DNA of 64,000 bases from Parabacteroides sp. TM07-1AC. Lineage in GTDB: Bacteria; Bacteroidota; Bacteroidia; Bacteroidales; Tannerellaceae. The stretch lies in the NCBI RefSeq assembly GCF_003480915.1, contig NZ_QUKD01000009.1:228898-292897 (forward strand), written 5' to 3'. Position numbers and translations under genes: made by a program. Positions 15,746 through 23,300 of the stretch are shown one piece after another. The notes below the pieces were generated by a model. The model was not told the origin of the DNA. It was given only the letters and a program-made list of their open reading frames with translations, and searched no databases. How positions within the stretch are numbered: position 1 is the first letter of the stretch; the number at the start of each line of letters is the position of its first letter.

Positions 15746-18473
15746 ACACAGAGGGCTATTTATCCTATTATATTTCCTCACCGGGGCTTTGATGATGTAT
15801 TCGCAGGAGCTGGTAGCCCCGCGGGATACCGTATTGCCTGTCATAGGGGATACGATAGCGACAGCTGTCACCGATAGTACGGTCCTTGCTTCCGATTCTA
15901 CTCAGTCTAAGCAGGTAGGACTGGATGCTCCGGTTATTTATCAGGCAAAAGACTCTATGGTGATGACAGCCGGTAACTGGGCATATCTGTATGGTGAAGG
16001 AGATGTCAAATATCAACAGATCGGGCTGCAGGCGGAGAATATCGAGATGAGCCTGGACAGCAGCCTGGTGTTTGCCAAATTCGGTCTTGACTCTATTGGT
16101 GAAGAGTTCGGTTATCCCTTGTTTAAAGACGGGGATCAAGAGTATGAATCTAAAACGATGCGATATAACTTCAATACCAAGAAGGGATATATCACGGATG
16201 TGATCACCCAGCAGGGGGAAGGTTTTGTTACTGCCGGACGCACGAAGAAGATGGACGACGATGTGCTGAATATGGTGGGCGGTAAGTATACTACCTGCGA
16301 TGAACACGATCATCCTCACTTTTATATTCAGATGACAAAGGCGAAGGTCCGTCCTAAAAAGAATATTGTGACCGGACCGGTTTACATGGTAATAGAAGAT
16401 GTTCCTTTATATCCGATCGGCTTGCCTTTCTGTTTCTTCCCGTTTTCGAGTACCTATTCGTCGGGTGTGATCATGCCAACCTATGCCGACGACTCCCAGC
16501 GGGGTTTTGGTTTGCGTGATGGTGGGTATTACTTTGCACTGAGCGATTATATCGATTTGGCTGTGACGGGGGAGGTCTATACGAAAGGTTCCTGGGGGCT
16601 TCAGGCGCAATCATCTTATAAGAAGCGATATCGTTTTTCAGGGAATTTCAATGCAGCTTACCAAGTAAGTAAGTATGGGGATAAAGGATTGGCAGACTAT
16701 AGCTTGTCGAAAGACTTCCGGTTGAACTGGACGCACAGCCAGGACCCGAAAGCCAATCCGTACCGGACTTTCTCGGCTAGTGTCAATTTTCAGACATCCA
16801 GCTTCGACCGTAACAGTGCCTATGGTATCTACAACCCTAATACGACGAACAATACAAAAGGTTCCAGTATTAATATAACACAGCGTTTTCCGAATAATCC
16901 GTTGACGCTTTCGGCAACCATGAACGTGAACCAAAATTCCAAGGACTCGATGATCTCTATGACATTGCCTGACCTGACCATTACTTTGAGCCGTATATTC
17001 CCCTTTAAGCGGAAGAATCCGGTCGGTAAAGAACGCTGGTATGAGAAGATCTCCATGAGTTACTCCGGATATTTCAGAAATAGCATCACGACAAAAGAAG
17101 ATCAGCTGTTCAAGTCGAACCTTATTAAAGACTGGAAAAACTCTTTTGAACATAGCATTCCGGTCAGTGCTACATTTACGGCATTCAAGTATATCAATAT
17201 CTCTCCTTCGTTCAACTACAAGGAAAGCTGGTATACCAGCAAGATCACCAAACAGTTCGATCCGCAGCTGAACACGCTGGTAAATCGGGATACGACTTAC
17301 GGATTCTATCGTATTTATAATTATAATGCATCTTTATCGGCATCTACAACACTGTATGGTTCTTATAAACCGCTACCTTTCCTGGGAGATAAAGTGCAGA
17401 TGATTCGCCATCGTATGGAACCGTCGATCAGTATCAGTGCCGCTCCTGACTTTGGCAGCAGTATTTTCGGGTTCTATGATCATTACCAGTATATCGATAC
17501 CAATGGCGATCCGATCGACTATGTGTATTCTCCTTTTGCCCACAACGGTTCTATTCCTAGCGGAAAGCAGGGAAGCCTGAACTTCTCGTTGGATAACAAT
17601 GTCGAAATGAAGATCAAATCAGACAAGGATACTACCGGTTTCCGTAAGATCAGTCTGATCGACAAGTTATCATTGGGCATGAGCTATAATATGGCGGCAG
17701 ATTCTTTCAAGTGGAGTGACTTGTCTGTCGGGTTACGTTTGAAGTTCTCGAAGAGTTATACCTTGAATCTGAACGGGCAGTTCGATACCTACACCTATGG
17801 TGCAGATAAGAACGGAAAACCGATTCGACTGGATATTCCCCGTTGGAAAGCCGGTAAAGGTATCGGGCGTTTACGTTCGACAGGAACCAGCTTCTCTTAT
17901 ACTTTCAATAACGATACCTTCAAGAAATGGTTCGGAGGTGAGACGGACAGTAATATCCCGGAAGATAATGTGGGTGACGGAGAACTCGAAAATCTGACTG
18001 CGGAAAACCAGGACGGAGAAAATCCGGATGGCGAAGGAAAGTCTGAAGGCGGACGTTTGCGCGGCAAGAAGAAAGATACCGGTGAGTATGATGCCGACGG
18101 TTATCTGATCTCGAAGATCCCCTGGAGCCTTTCTTTCAATTACAGTATGCAGTTGCGTTACGGTGATTTCGATCCTAACCGGTTAGAGTATAAGTATAAG
18201 CTGACGCATGCCCTGAGTTTTAACGGAAATATTCAGCCGACGAAGAACTGGAGCTTTAATTTCAATGCCACGTACGATTTTGACAATAACAAAATTTCGT
18301 TCATGACATGTAACGTGACACGTAACCTGCACTGTTTCCAGATGTCTGCAAGCTTTGTACCCGTAGGGCCTTATAAATCATATACATTCTCTATTGCGGT
18401 AAGCTCTTCGCTGCTGAAAGACTTGAAGTATAACCAGAGTAGCTCTGCCCGGGAAGGACAGAGCTGGTATTAA
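15741..18473 (+). CDS. lptD: LptD-type lipopolysaccharide-assembly outer-membrane protein
   Basis: The 910-residue protein has a signal peptide (MRHRGLFILLYFLTGALMMYSQ) and an N-terminal OstA/LptA-like domain. That domain carries IYQAKDSMVMTAGNWAYLYGEGDVKYQQIGLQAENIEMSLDSS near 65-110 and the DVITQQGEGFVTAGRTKK strand near 155. The PHFYIQMTKAKVRPKKNIVTGPVYMVIEDVPLYPIGLPFCFFP segment leads into a long beta-barrel of aromatic-ended strands. LptD inserts LPS into the outer leaflet with LptE. An acidic low-complexity insertion (NLTAENQDGENPDGEG) lies near residue 750. Assignment to the Bacteroidetes LptD group is strong. Confidence 0.85.
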   Translation: MRHRGLFILLYFLTGALMMYSQELVAPRDTVLPVIGDTIATAVTDSTVLASDSTQSKQVGLDAPVIYQAKDSMVMTAGNWAYLYGEGDVKYQQIGLQAENIEMSLDSSLVFAKFGLDSIGEEFGYPLFKDGDQEYESKTMRYNFNTKKGYITDVITQQGEGFVTAGRTKKMDDDVLNMVGGKYTTCDEHDHPHFYIQMTKAKVRPKKNIVTGPVYMVIEDVPLYPIGLPFCFFPFSSTYSSGVIMPTYADDSQRGFGLRDGGYYFALSDYIDLAVTGEVYTKGSWGLQAQSSYKKRYRFSGNFNAAYQVSKYGDKGLADYSLSKDFRLNWTHSQDPKANPYRTFSASVNFQTSSFDRNSAYGIYNPNTTNNTKGSSINITQRFPNNPLTLSATMNVNQNSKDSMISMTLPDLTITLSRIFPFKRKNPVGKERWYEKISMSYSGYFRNSITTKEDQLFKSNLIKDWKNSFEHSIPVSATFTAFKYINISPSFNYKESWYTSKITKQFDPQLNTLVNRDTTYGFYRIYNYNASLSASTTLYGSYKPLPFLGDKVQMIRHRMEPSISISAAPDFGSSIFGFYDHYQYIDTNGDPIDYVYSPFAHNGSIPSGKQGSLNFSLDNNVEMKIKSDKDTTGFRKISLIDKLSLGMSYNMAADSFKWSDLSVGLRLKFSKSYTLNLNGQFDTYTYGADKNGKPIRLDIPRWKAGKGIGRLRSTGTSFSYTFNNDTFKKWFGGETDSNIPEDNVGDGELENLTAENQDGENPDGEGKSEGGRLRGKKKDTGEYDADGYLISKIPWSLSFNYSMQLRYGDFDPNRLEYKYKLTHALSFNGNIQPTKNWSFNFNATYDFDNNKISFMTCNVTRNLHCFQMSASFVPVGPYKSYTFSIAVSSSLLKDLKYNQSSSAREGQSWY

Positions 18474-19136
18474 TTACCACTCTATCGGTTCTTGCCCGGT
18501 GGCTATCAAATAATCATTTGCTTTACTGAAATGTTTGTTTCCGAAAAATCCCCGGTAAGCGGAGAGGGGAGAAGGGTGTGCCGATTTCAATATCAGATTG
18601 CGTGAAGCATTAATGACCGCCCCTTTGCGTTGTGCATATGAGCCCCAAAGGATATAAACGATGTGGCTGCGCTCTTCTGCCAGTGTACGGATCACGGCAT
18701 CGGTAAATGTTTCCCATCCCCGGTTCTGATGTGAGCCTGCCTGGTGTGCACGGACTGTCAGGGTGGCGTTCAATAGCAGAACACCCTGGTCTGCCCAACG
18801 CAAAAGGTTTCCGCTTGGTGGCATGGGTTTGCCTAGGTCGCTTTCTATTTCTTTGAAAATATTGATCAGGGAAGGAGGATAAGGCGTTCCGTCCTGCACG
18901 GAAAAGCAAAGGCCGTGTGCCTGTCCGGGTTCGTGGTAAGGGTCTTGTCCTAGAATGACCACTTTCACTTTATCGAAAGGACAATGTTCGAAAGCGTTAA
19001 AGATGTATGGTCCGGGAGGATAGATAGCACCGTGGCTGTATTCTTGTTTTACAAAGTTGATTAACTCTTTGAAATAATCTTTTTCAAATTCGGGGGCTAA
19101 CCGCTCTTTCCAGCTTTGTTCGATCTTTACGTCCAT
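18474..19136 (-). CDS. ung: Uracil-DNA glycosylase, family 1
   Basis: The 220-residue enzyme removes uracil from DNA in base-excision repair. The catalytic water-activating loop GQDPYH is at residues 63-68 (Asp65), followed by HGLCFSVQDGTPYPPSL, LLLNATLTVRAHQAGSHQNRGW and the HPSPLSAYRGF leucine-loop motif. The frame can be read upstream to 19208, but those 24 residues translate the AT-rich heptamer repeat and are rejected; the ATG at 19136 gives the normal UDG N-terminus. It ends one base after lptD on the opposite strand. Confidence 0.97.
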   Translation of the reverse strand: MDVKIEQSWKERLAPEFEKDYFKELINFVKQEYSHGAIYPPGPYIFNAFEHCPFDKVKVVILGQDPYHEPGQAHGLCFSVQDGTPYPPSLINIFKEIESDLGKPMPPSGNLLRWADQGVLLLNATLTVRAHQAGSHQNRGWETFTDAVIRTLAEERSHIVYILWGSYAQRKGAVINASRNLILKSAHPSPLSAYRGFFGNKHFSKANDYLIATGQEPIEW

Positions 19137-19144
19137 AACTTTAT

Positions 19145-19224
19145 AATTGAAAATTGAGAATTGAAAATTGAGAATTGAGAGTCGCTTTTGGGTATTTTCA
19201 ATTCTCAATTCTCAATTTTCAATT
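19145..19224. repeat. Heptamer-array hairpin between ung and asnA
   Basis: Five copies of a 7-bp unit alternating ATTGAAA and ATTGAGA (19146-19180) face a right arm of TTTTCAATTCTCAATTCTCA and one further repeat (19195-19224). The arms pair almost perfectly over about 30 bp across a short loop. It begins 9 bases before the ung start and abuts the asnA stop, so it could terminate asnA or control ung translation. It shares the 7-bp period and TTGA core with the array near lptD. Confidence 0.7.
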
Positions 19225-20260
19225 AAATTAATAGCATTCCTGCAGCACGGGCTTCCTGACGCATATCTTCCGGCCAAATACTAGCCTGGATCTCACCGAT
19301 ATGAGCTTTGCGCAGATAGAACATACACAAACGGCTTTGTCCGATACCGCCGCCGATACTCTGAGGCAGTTCACCGTTCAGCAGGCGTCTGTGGAAGTAG
19401 AGTTCTCTCTTTTCTTCAGCGTTGGAGAGCTTCAGCTGACGTTCCAGCGCTTCCTTATCTACACGGATACCCATTGAAGAGAGTTCGAGCGAGCGGTTCA
19501 ATACATCGTCCCAAACGAGTAAGTCACCGTTCAGTCCTACCTGTCCGTTTTCTGCGACAGTCGACCAGTCGTCGTAGTCAGGAGCACGTCCGTCATGCTT
19601 CTCTCCGTTGCTCAGCTTGCATCCGATACCGATGATGAAGACTGCGCCATATTCTTTGGCGATAGCGTCTTCCCGTTCTTTCGGTGTAAAGGTAGGATAT
19701 TTTTGCAACAAATCCTCGGAATGTATGAAATGAATATGCTGGGGAAGTGTCGGCCGTATTTGCGGAAACATCTCATAAACCAGATATTCGGTACGCACCA
19801 TGGCTGCATATATACGCCGTACGACCTCTTTCAGATATTCGACATTGCGTTCTTTGGGGCTCATCACCCGTTCCCAGTCCCACTGGTCGACGTATAATGA
19901 ATGCAGGTTACCCAGTTCTTCGTCAGAGCGGATGGCATTCATATCGGTATAAATGCCGTACCCTTCTTCGATATTATAGTCTGCTAAAGTGAGGCGTTTC
20001 CATTTCGCCAAAGAGTGTACGATTTCGGCTTTGGAATCGTTCAGGTCTTTGATCGGAAATGTGACAGCTCGTTCGGTTCCGTTCAGGTCATCGTTGATTC
20101 CCATCCCTTTAAGAACGAACAAAGGTGCCGTGACACGACGCAGGCGTAACTCCGAAGACAGGTTTTGCTGGAAAAAGTCTTTGATTTTCTTGATTCCCAT
20201 CTCTGTTTGTGACAGGTTTAGCAAAGCCTTATATCCCGCAGGTTTAATTAAATAGCTCAT
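19223..20260 (-). CDS. asnA: Aspartate-ammonia ligase (asparagine synthetase A)
   Basis: The 345-residue protein matches AsnA along its length: MSYLIKPAGYKALLNLSQTEMGIKKIKDFFQQ at the start, LRLRRVTAPLFV, the SLAKWKRLTLADYNIEEGYGIYTDMNAIR block and the C-terminal GGGIGQSRLCMFYLRKAHIGEIQASIWP class II synthetase motif 3 region. It makes asparagine from aspartate, ammonia and ATP in the cytoplasm. The length fits the family. It is the last host gene before the tRNA-Arg and prophage. Confidence 0.97.
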   Translation of the reverse strand: MSYLIKPAGYKALLNLSQTEMGIKKIKDFFQQNLSSELRLRRVTAPLFVLKGMGINDDLNGTERAVTFPIKDLNDSKAEIVHSLAKWKRLTLADYNIEEGYGIYTDMNAIRSDEELGNLHSLYVDQWDWERVMSPKERNVEYLKEVVRRIYAAMVRTEYLVYEMFPQIRPTLPQHIHFIHSEDLLQKYPTFTPKEREDAIAKEYGAVFIIGIGCKLSNGEKHDGRAPDYDDWSTVAENGQVGLNGDLLVWDDVLNRSLELSSMGIRVDKEALERQLKLSNAEEKRELYFHRRLLNGELPQSIGGGIGQSRLCMFYLRKAHIGEIQASIWPEDMRQEARAAGMLLI

Positions 20261-20297
20261 ATACTTGTTGTGCTTTGTGTTTGTAAAATATGCGACG

Positions 20298-20305
20298 CAA
20301 AGATA
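20298..20305 (-). promoter_or_regulatory. Predicted -7 box for asnA
   Basis: The minus strand reads TATCTTTG, an exact TAnnTTTG match 38 bases upstream of the asnA start. A TTTG lies further upstream but at a spacing (11 bases) too short for the -33 element, so only the -7 box is supported. Confidence 0.45.
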
Positions 20306-20446
20306 ATGATTAATGGCAAAATAGCAATGTTGAAGCCTTTTTTATTTGCAAAATGGCAGTATATGTGGTAAAGTGTGTTGCAAATTATCAAAACTTATGT
20401 TGTAGGGCAGAAAAAAGAAAGAGATATAAAACTCTTCTGCCGTTCG

Positions 20447-20478
20447 TTTGGTTTCTTCCGATATTATAATTACTTTTG
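20447..20478 (+). promoter_or_regulatory. Promoter of the tRNA-Arg gene
   Basis: TTTG at 20447-20450 and TACTTTTG at 20471-20478 are separated by exactly 20 bases and match the full Bacteroidetes sigma consensus (TTTG, about 20 bases, TAnnTTTG). The tRNA begins 10 bases after the -7 box, which fits a short leader. This is the clearest promoter in the window. Confidence 0.8.
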
Positions 20479-20488
20479 CCCCGTCTTT

Positions 20489-20561
20489 GGCCTGGTAGCT
20501 TAGTGAATAGAGCGTCAGATTCCGGTTCTGAAGGTCGAGGGTTTGAATCCCTCCCGGGTCA
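20489..20561 (+). tRNA. tRNA-Arg (anticodon CCG), phage integration site
   Basis: A full cloverleaf is visible. The acceptor strands GGCCTGG and CCGGGTC pair with two G-U pairs. The anticodon stem TCAGA/TCTGA holds the loop TTCCGGT with anticodon CCG, and the T stem GAGGG/CCCTC holds TTTGAAT. The discriminator is A at 20561 and CCA is not encoded. The last 16 bases are part of the att repeat that recurs at 63789-63805, so integration restored the tRNA 3' end. Confidence 0.95.
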
Positions 20562-20562
20562 C
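20546..20562 (+). repeat. attL core (17 bp) in the tRNA-Arg 3' end
   Basis: AATCCCTCCCGGGTCAC spans the T-loop end, T-stem 3' strand, acceptor 3' strand and discriminator. The identical 17 bases occur at 63789-63805. Tyrosine integrases commonly recombine within such tRNA 3' segments. Confidence 0.93.
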
Positions 20563-20576
20563 AACTGAAAAATAAG

Positions 20577-20611
20577 AAGTCTTATAAACTAAAGGTTTGT
20601 AGGACTTTTTT
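20577..20611 (+). terminator. Phage-supplied terminator for the tRNA-Arg gene
   Basis: A 13-bp stem (AAGTCTTATAAAC 20577-20589, GTTTGTAGGACTT 20595-20607, with two G-U pairs) closes a 5-base loop and runs into a T-tract to about 20611. It lies 15 bases after the att core and so belongs to the phage. It replaces the original terminator, now beyond the right end at 63828-63859. Confidence 0.8.
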
Positions 20612-20619
20612 GTTTTCTG

Positions 20620-20646
20620 TTGGAACGTATTTTGGAACAAAATGTG
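20620..20646 (+). repeat. Left copy of the integrase arm-type repeat
   Basis: A 27-bp sequence holding two TTGGAAC half-sites 12 bases apart. It matches 23 of 27 bases of the copy at 63670-63696, in the same orientation. Both lie just inside the prophage ends, as expected for arm-type integrase or excisionase sites. Confidence 0.6.
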
Positions 20647-20673
20647 TTTTTTAATGAAAATAGGAATGCTGAT

Positions 20674-21120
20674 TTATATTTCGTAATCATCCATATTTAA
20701 ATAATCGTCTGGATCATCCCAATGTGAGATACCTAGTACTTTTCCTGTTTTGGAATCTTCCAATAATACATACTTATCTCCGTCGATGTGTATTGTATCC
20801 GGAAATGATGCTATCATTGCTTTAGCTTTATCAATATTGAATACAGGGCATTCGATAATATCAAAACGTTCTATTTCCCTTTCTAGTTGTTTGAGTAGTT
20901 CTTCCTTATCGACTTTCCAGAACTTCATTTTTTTGTTTGTAAACTTACCAAATGAGTACCAAAATTTAAAAGCACTAGCCGGACATGAATTTTGTGGACC
21001 GATTGCATTAAGTTTACGGCATCCCCAACCCGGACAACGGTTGTTGACCCAGCAGTGATGTTCTTTGTCCTCTGAACGTGTGTATTGACCGTAACAGATG
21101 GCAATAGAGCGGTTATTCAT
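20674..21120 (-). CDS. Phage protein of unknown function with Cys-rich N-terminus
   Basis: Starting at the ATG at 21120, which overlaps the stop of the XRE gene, the product has 148 residues. The N-terminal half has spaced Cys residues (AICYGQYTR, HCWVNNRCPGWGCRKL, GPQNSCPAS) that could bind a metal. The C-terminal half has a heptad-like KEELLKQLEREIERFD helix and ends in an acidic WDDPDDYLNMDDYEI tail. It is the last gene of the leftward lysogeny-side operon. I do not recognise a family. Confidence 0.6.
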   Translation of the reverse strand: MNNRSIAICYGQYTRSEDKEHHCWVNNRCPGWGCRKLNAIGPQNSCPASAFKFWYSFGKFTNKKMKFWKVDKEELLKQLEREIERFDIIECPVFNIDKAKAMIASFPDTIHIDGDKYVLLEDSKTGKVLGISHWDDPDDYLNMDDYEI

Positions 21121-21376
21121 TAAACATTTTTCCTTTTCCAGTAAATATATATTCAAGATTTATATTGTACCGCTCGTATGCCATGCGAATAGCATACAAG
21201 GGTACATTCATTGTGTTTTCAATCTCCATACGGTATATGTTAGAGGATGCGAGGCCGACGGACTCCGCAAATTGTTTTTTTGTTTTTATTTTCCTTAATC
21301 CGATCAGCTGGTACATGATAGCCAGGAACCGGTCGGTTATAATCCTGTTTTCTGTAATCTTCTCGTTCGCTAACAT
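21113..21376 (-). CDS. XRE-like helix-turn-helix regulator
   Basis: With the ATG at 21376 the protein has 87 residues. A helix-turn-helix is visible as KKQFAESVGLASSNIYRMEIENTMNVPLYAI (about 35-65), where FAESVGLASSNIYRME fits the turn and recognition helices. The end, YERYNINLEYIFTGKG, is typical of phage Cro/CI-like domains. It overlaps the next gene by 8 bases, so they are translated together. An upstream in-frame ATG at 21409 adds 11 residues and is less likely. A role in lysogeny control or in regulating the lipoprotein genes is inferred. Confidence 0.75.
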   Translation of the reverse strand: MLANEKITENRIITDRFLAIMYQLIGLRKIKTKKQFAESVGLASSNIYRMEIENTMNVPLYAIRMAYERYNINLEYIFTGKGKMFNE

Positions 21377-21418
21377 ATTCTTAGTTTTTATATAGGAGAT
21401 ATAAAGCATTGCATCTAC

Positions 21419-21790
21419 TTATAGTATATATTCACCTTGATGAGTAAATCCTGCAACTTTTGTTATTGACTTGTCTAGTGAATATTTTCTTTTTATTAGG
21501 TATTTAGTATTGTCTTCTTTTTTCTTAACAACGTATTCATGCGTTATATCCCAATAAGTAGTACCGTTGTTAGGGGTTTTACTTTCTATCAACTCGCTCC
21601 AACTTAAAGGATTGTAATAAATTGGATAATAATTCTTGGAATATTCGATTATTACATTTTGTGCTTTTTCTAACCTTTGTTCTGGAGTTAGAGTCATGAT
21701 ATCGATCGTTTTTTCAACTTCTATGGACTCCTTTTTTTCGCATCCTGCAAAAAGGAACAATAACAGTAATGTATTTAGTATTTTAATCAT
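21419..21790 (-). CDS. Prophage lipoprotein of unknown function
   Basis: From the ATG at 21790 the product has 123 residues and a lipoprotein signal with lipobox at FAGC (MIKILNTLLLLFLFAGC). The longer open frame to 21922 covers the end of the neighbouring lipoprotein gene and is rejected. The mature part has TLTPEQRLEKAQNVIIEYSKNYYPIYYNP and a strand-rich C-terminus. It starts five bases after the neighbouring lipoprotein stop. Lipoproteins expressed from a repressor-side operon are candidates for superinfection exclusion or host-surface change; that is inference. Confidence 0.65.
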   Translation of the reverse strand: MIKILNTLLLLFLFAGCEKKESIEVEKTIDIMTLTPEQRLEKAQNVIIEYSKNYYPIYYNPLSWSELIESKTPNNGTTYWDITHEYVVKKKEDNTKYLIKRKYSLDKSITKVAGFTHQGEYIL

Positions 21791-21794
21791 CACA

Positions 21795-22202
21795 TCACTT
21801 CTTTTTAATAGCCATGCCTTCCACATAGATATAATCAAGGTATATACCGTCGTATATTGCATGATATTTAAGACCAATAATGCCGTTTGCACCTTTGCTG
21901 ACAGCATCTTTATATATGGCATCTATACCATCTGTGTATGTTGCCCTTCTGCGATTGGATGGAAATGGATTTTCTTTCGACTTGTGTTTTTTTGCCCACT
22001 CTTTGTCCTCTCCACTATATATAATAGTATATACAGATGCTACTGGTTCATAGTTGAATGATACGGATGAAGCTTCTGTCATAAAAAATCCTTCTTTTGT
22101 GTATTGACTATAATCAATACTTCCTGTTTCAACATAATAGCTTCTAGTGACACAGCTAGATAATGCAATAATGGTCAGTAATAGTAAAAATGTTTTCTTC
22201 AT
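21795..22202 (-). CDS. Prophage lipoprotein with YbjQ-like domain
   Basis: The 135-residue protein has a lipobox at LSSC (Cys17). The C-terminal part, with AIYKDAVSKGANGIIGLKYHAIYD and the closing YVEGMAIKK strand, has the pattern of the YbjQ/heavy-metal-binding-like fold (a helix with A-x-x-x-GAN-x-I, then two beta strands). It is cotranscribed with the next lipoprotein. The biological role is unknown; presence in the lysogeny region suggests expression in the lysogen. Confidence 0.65.
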   Translation of the reverse strand: MKKTFLLLLTIIALSSCVTRSYYVETGSIDYSQYTKEGFFMTEASSVSFNYEPVASVYTIIYSGEDKEWAKKHKSKENPFPSNRRRATYTDGIDAIYKDAVSKGANGIIGLKYHAIYDGIYLDYIYVEGMAIKKK

Positions 22203-22269
22203 TTTGTGAAATGTTTAATTAGTGATTTTTATTTAGGCACTTCTATGTCATGTTTTTTCTCATATTGTT

Positions 22270-22965
22270 TTACTTATTCTTTTGTTGTTTGACCACATTG
22301 AATAGTTGCGCTATATCTCTGAGGTCCACCGTGAAGTCTGGATAAATCGGATTGAAGGAATGACAGGTAATTATTCCTTTCTCAACATCATGGTCAACAA
22401 TCTGTTTGAGTACAATACCATCTGTCTTATGTACGATGACGAATGCATCCCATGCGTTGATATGTAATTTGCTTTTCCAGTAATCACAACCAATTTCTCG
22501 ACAAAGCAAAATGTCCCCTTGCTCATAGCTGTGCTTCATACCGTCATCCATGCTGTCACCTCTGACTTCGAAGCTGATGTACTTACCTTTATATTCTTTG
22601 TCAACAATCCACGGGATTTTAGGAAGTGTTTCAATGTAGGCTACGTCAGCCCAACCCATCATATAGCCAGCTTGTGCATATTGGTTGACCAGCGGAACCA
22701 TCATAAGATATTCGTTTTGGATAGGGATTGCTTCTTCTTTCTGTTCAGTTAGCATATTCCCTATGTCTGCTAGTAACCAAGATGCATTTATATTCTCAAT
22801 TGAGTGTATTATGCTCTCTAAGAATTTAGCAGAAGGAACACTTTGTCTACTTCCTAATATATTGTTTACGCTAGTGGGCGGTTCATTTATCGCTTTTGCG
22901 AATTGGTTTTTATTTCCGTTAAATAGCTTATCTACAATAGTTTGAATTCTTTCCTGTATTGTCAT
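22270..22965 (-). CDS. CI-like phage repressor with S24 peptidase domain
   Basis: The 231-residue protein has an N-terminal helix-turn-helix (NQFAKAINEPPTSVNNILGSR, about 20-41) and a C-terminal LexA/S24 domain. The nucleophile motif RGDSMDDG is near residue 135 and the general-base Lys is in GIVLKQIV near 185. An Ala-Gly pair at AQAGYMMGW near 100 could be the self-cleavage site. It should hold the prophage silent and be inactivated through RecA-stimulated cleavage. Palindromes at 22967-22978 and 23032-23043 are its likely operators, and a further one lies inside its own coding sequence. Confidence 0.88.
   Translation of the reverse strand: MTIQERIQTIVDKLFNGNKNQFAKAINEPPTSVNNILGSRQSVPSAKFLESIIHSIENINASWLLADIGNMLTEQKEEAIPIQNEYLMMVPLVNQYAQAGYMMGWADVAYIETLPKIPWIVDKEYKGKYISFEVRGDSMDDGMKHSYEQGDILLCREIGCDYWKSKLHINAWDAFVIVHKTDGIVLKQIVDHDVEKGIITCHSFNPIYPDFTVDLRDIAQLFNVVKQQKNK
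22795..22804. promoter_or_regulatory. Intragenic repressor-operator-like site
   Basis: CTCAATTGAG matches the central 10 bases of the two upstream operators and lies about 170 bases into the repressor gene. A bound repressor here could block its own transcription or help form a DNA loop with the upstream sites. Confidence 0.45.
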
Positions 22966-22966
22966 A

Positions 22967-22978
22967 ACTCAATTGAGT
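22967..22978. promoter_or_regulatory. Repressor operator next to the repressor start codon
   Basis: ACTCAATTGAGT is a perfect 12-bp palindrome placed one base upstream of the repressor ATG (22965). An identical palindrome lies 65 bp away at 23032-23043. Its position over the leader suggests autorepression. Confidence 0.75.
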
Positions 22979-23010
22979 GTTAAATAATATCAATTTCAAG
23001 AAATAAAATC

Positions 23011-23020
23011 CTCAAAAGAG
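23011..23020. promoter_or_regulatory. Degenerate middle operator
   Basis: CTCAAAAGAG keeps the CTC/GAG ends of the operator but has a changed centre. It lies 43 bp from the left operator and 22 bp from the right one (centre to centre), close to whole helical turns, so it could be a weak third site. Confidence 0.4.
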
Positions 23021-23031
23021 TTATTTGTAAA

Positions 23032-23043
23032 ACTCAATTGAGT
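23032..23043. promoter_or_regulatory. Repressor operator at the early rightward promoter
   Basis: The perfect palindrome ACTCAATTGAGT ends on the first base of the TATATTTG -7 box. Repressor bound here would block RNA polymerase at the early promoter, which is the expected lysogeny switch. Confidence 0.8.
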
Positions 23044-23050
23044 ATATTTG
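23043..23050 (+). promoter_or_regulatory. Early rightward phage promoter (-7 box)
   Basis: TATATTTG is an exact TAnnTTTG match. A TTTG at 23024-23027 lies 15 bases upstream, shorter than the usual spacing. The operator overlaps the box. It would drive the early operon from 23153 onward. Confidence 0.7.
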
Positions 23051-23152
23051 CAATGTGATTAACAACAAACAATAATCACAATACAAAGTAAATAGCAAAT
23101 ATAAGAAAAGTAAATAACCTGATATAGTCAATTTGATAAAAAAGTAAACGAT

Positions 23153-23287
23153 ATGAGTAACAAGATTGAACTAATGAAAGCGGAAATTGAAACTTTAGTA
23201 AGCATGACAGAAGAAGAAGCATGCAGAGAGTATAACGTTGATAGCAAAGTAGAGGCTGTTCAGTACATCATTGATTTCTGGGTGTAG
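23153..23287 (+). CDS. Small first gene of the early operon
   Basis: A 44-residue frame begins MSNKIELMKAEIETLV and ends VQYIIDFWV at the TAG at 23285-23287. It is acidic and mostly helical by composition (TEEEACREYNVDSKVEAV). It is the first gene after the repressor-controlled promoter, the place where a Cro or antirepressor often lies, but no helix-turn-helix is clear. The next gene starts 13 bases later behind a GGAGG-like sequence. The function is unknown. Confidence 0.55.
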   Translation: MSNKIELMKAEIETLVSMTEEEACREYNVDSKVEAVQYIIDFWV

Positions 23288-23300
23288 GAAGGAGGTAGCC

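Noticed and set aside
15768..17153. Minus-strand frames of 170-180 residues inside lptD
   Set aside because: They lie opposite a strong LptD coding sequence and show no domain or signal.
19137..19208. 24-residue extension at the N-terminus of uracil-DNA glycosylase
   Set aside because: It is the translation of the heptamer array and does not occur in the UDG family.
21791..21922. Longer N-terminus for the 21419-21790 lipoprotein
   Set aside because: It overlaps the neighbouring gene and places the lipoprotein signal in the middle of the protein.
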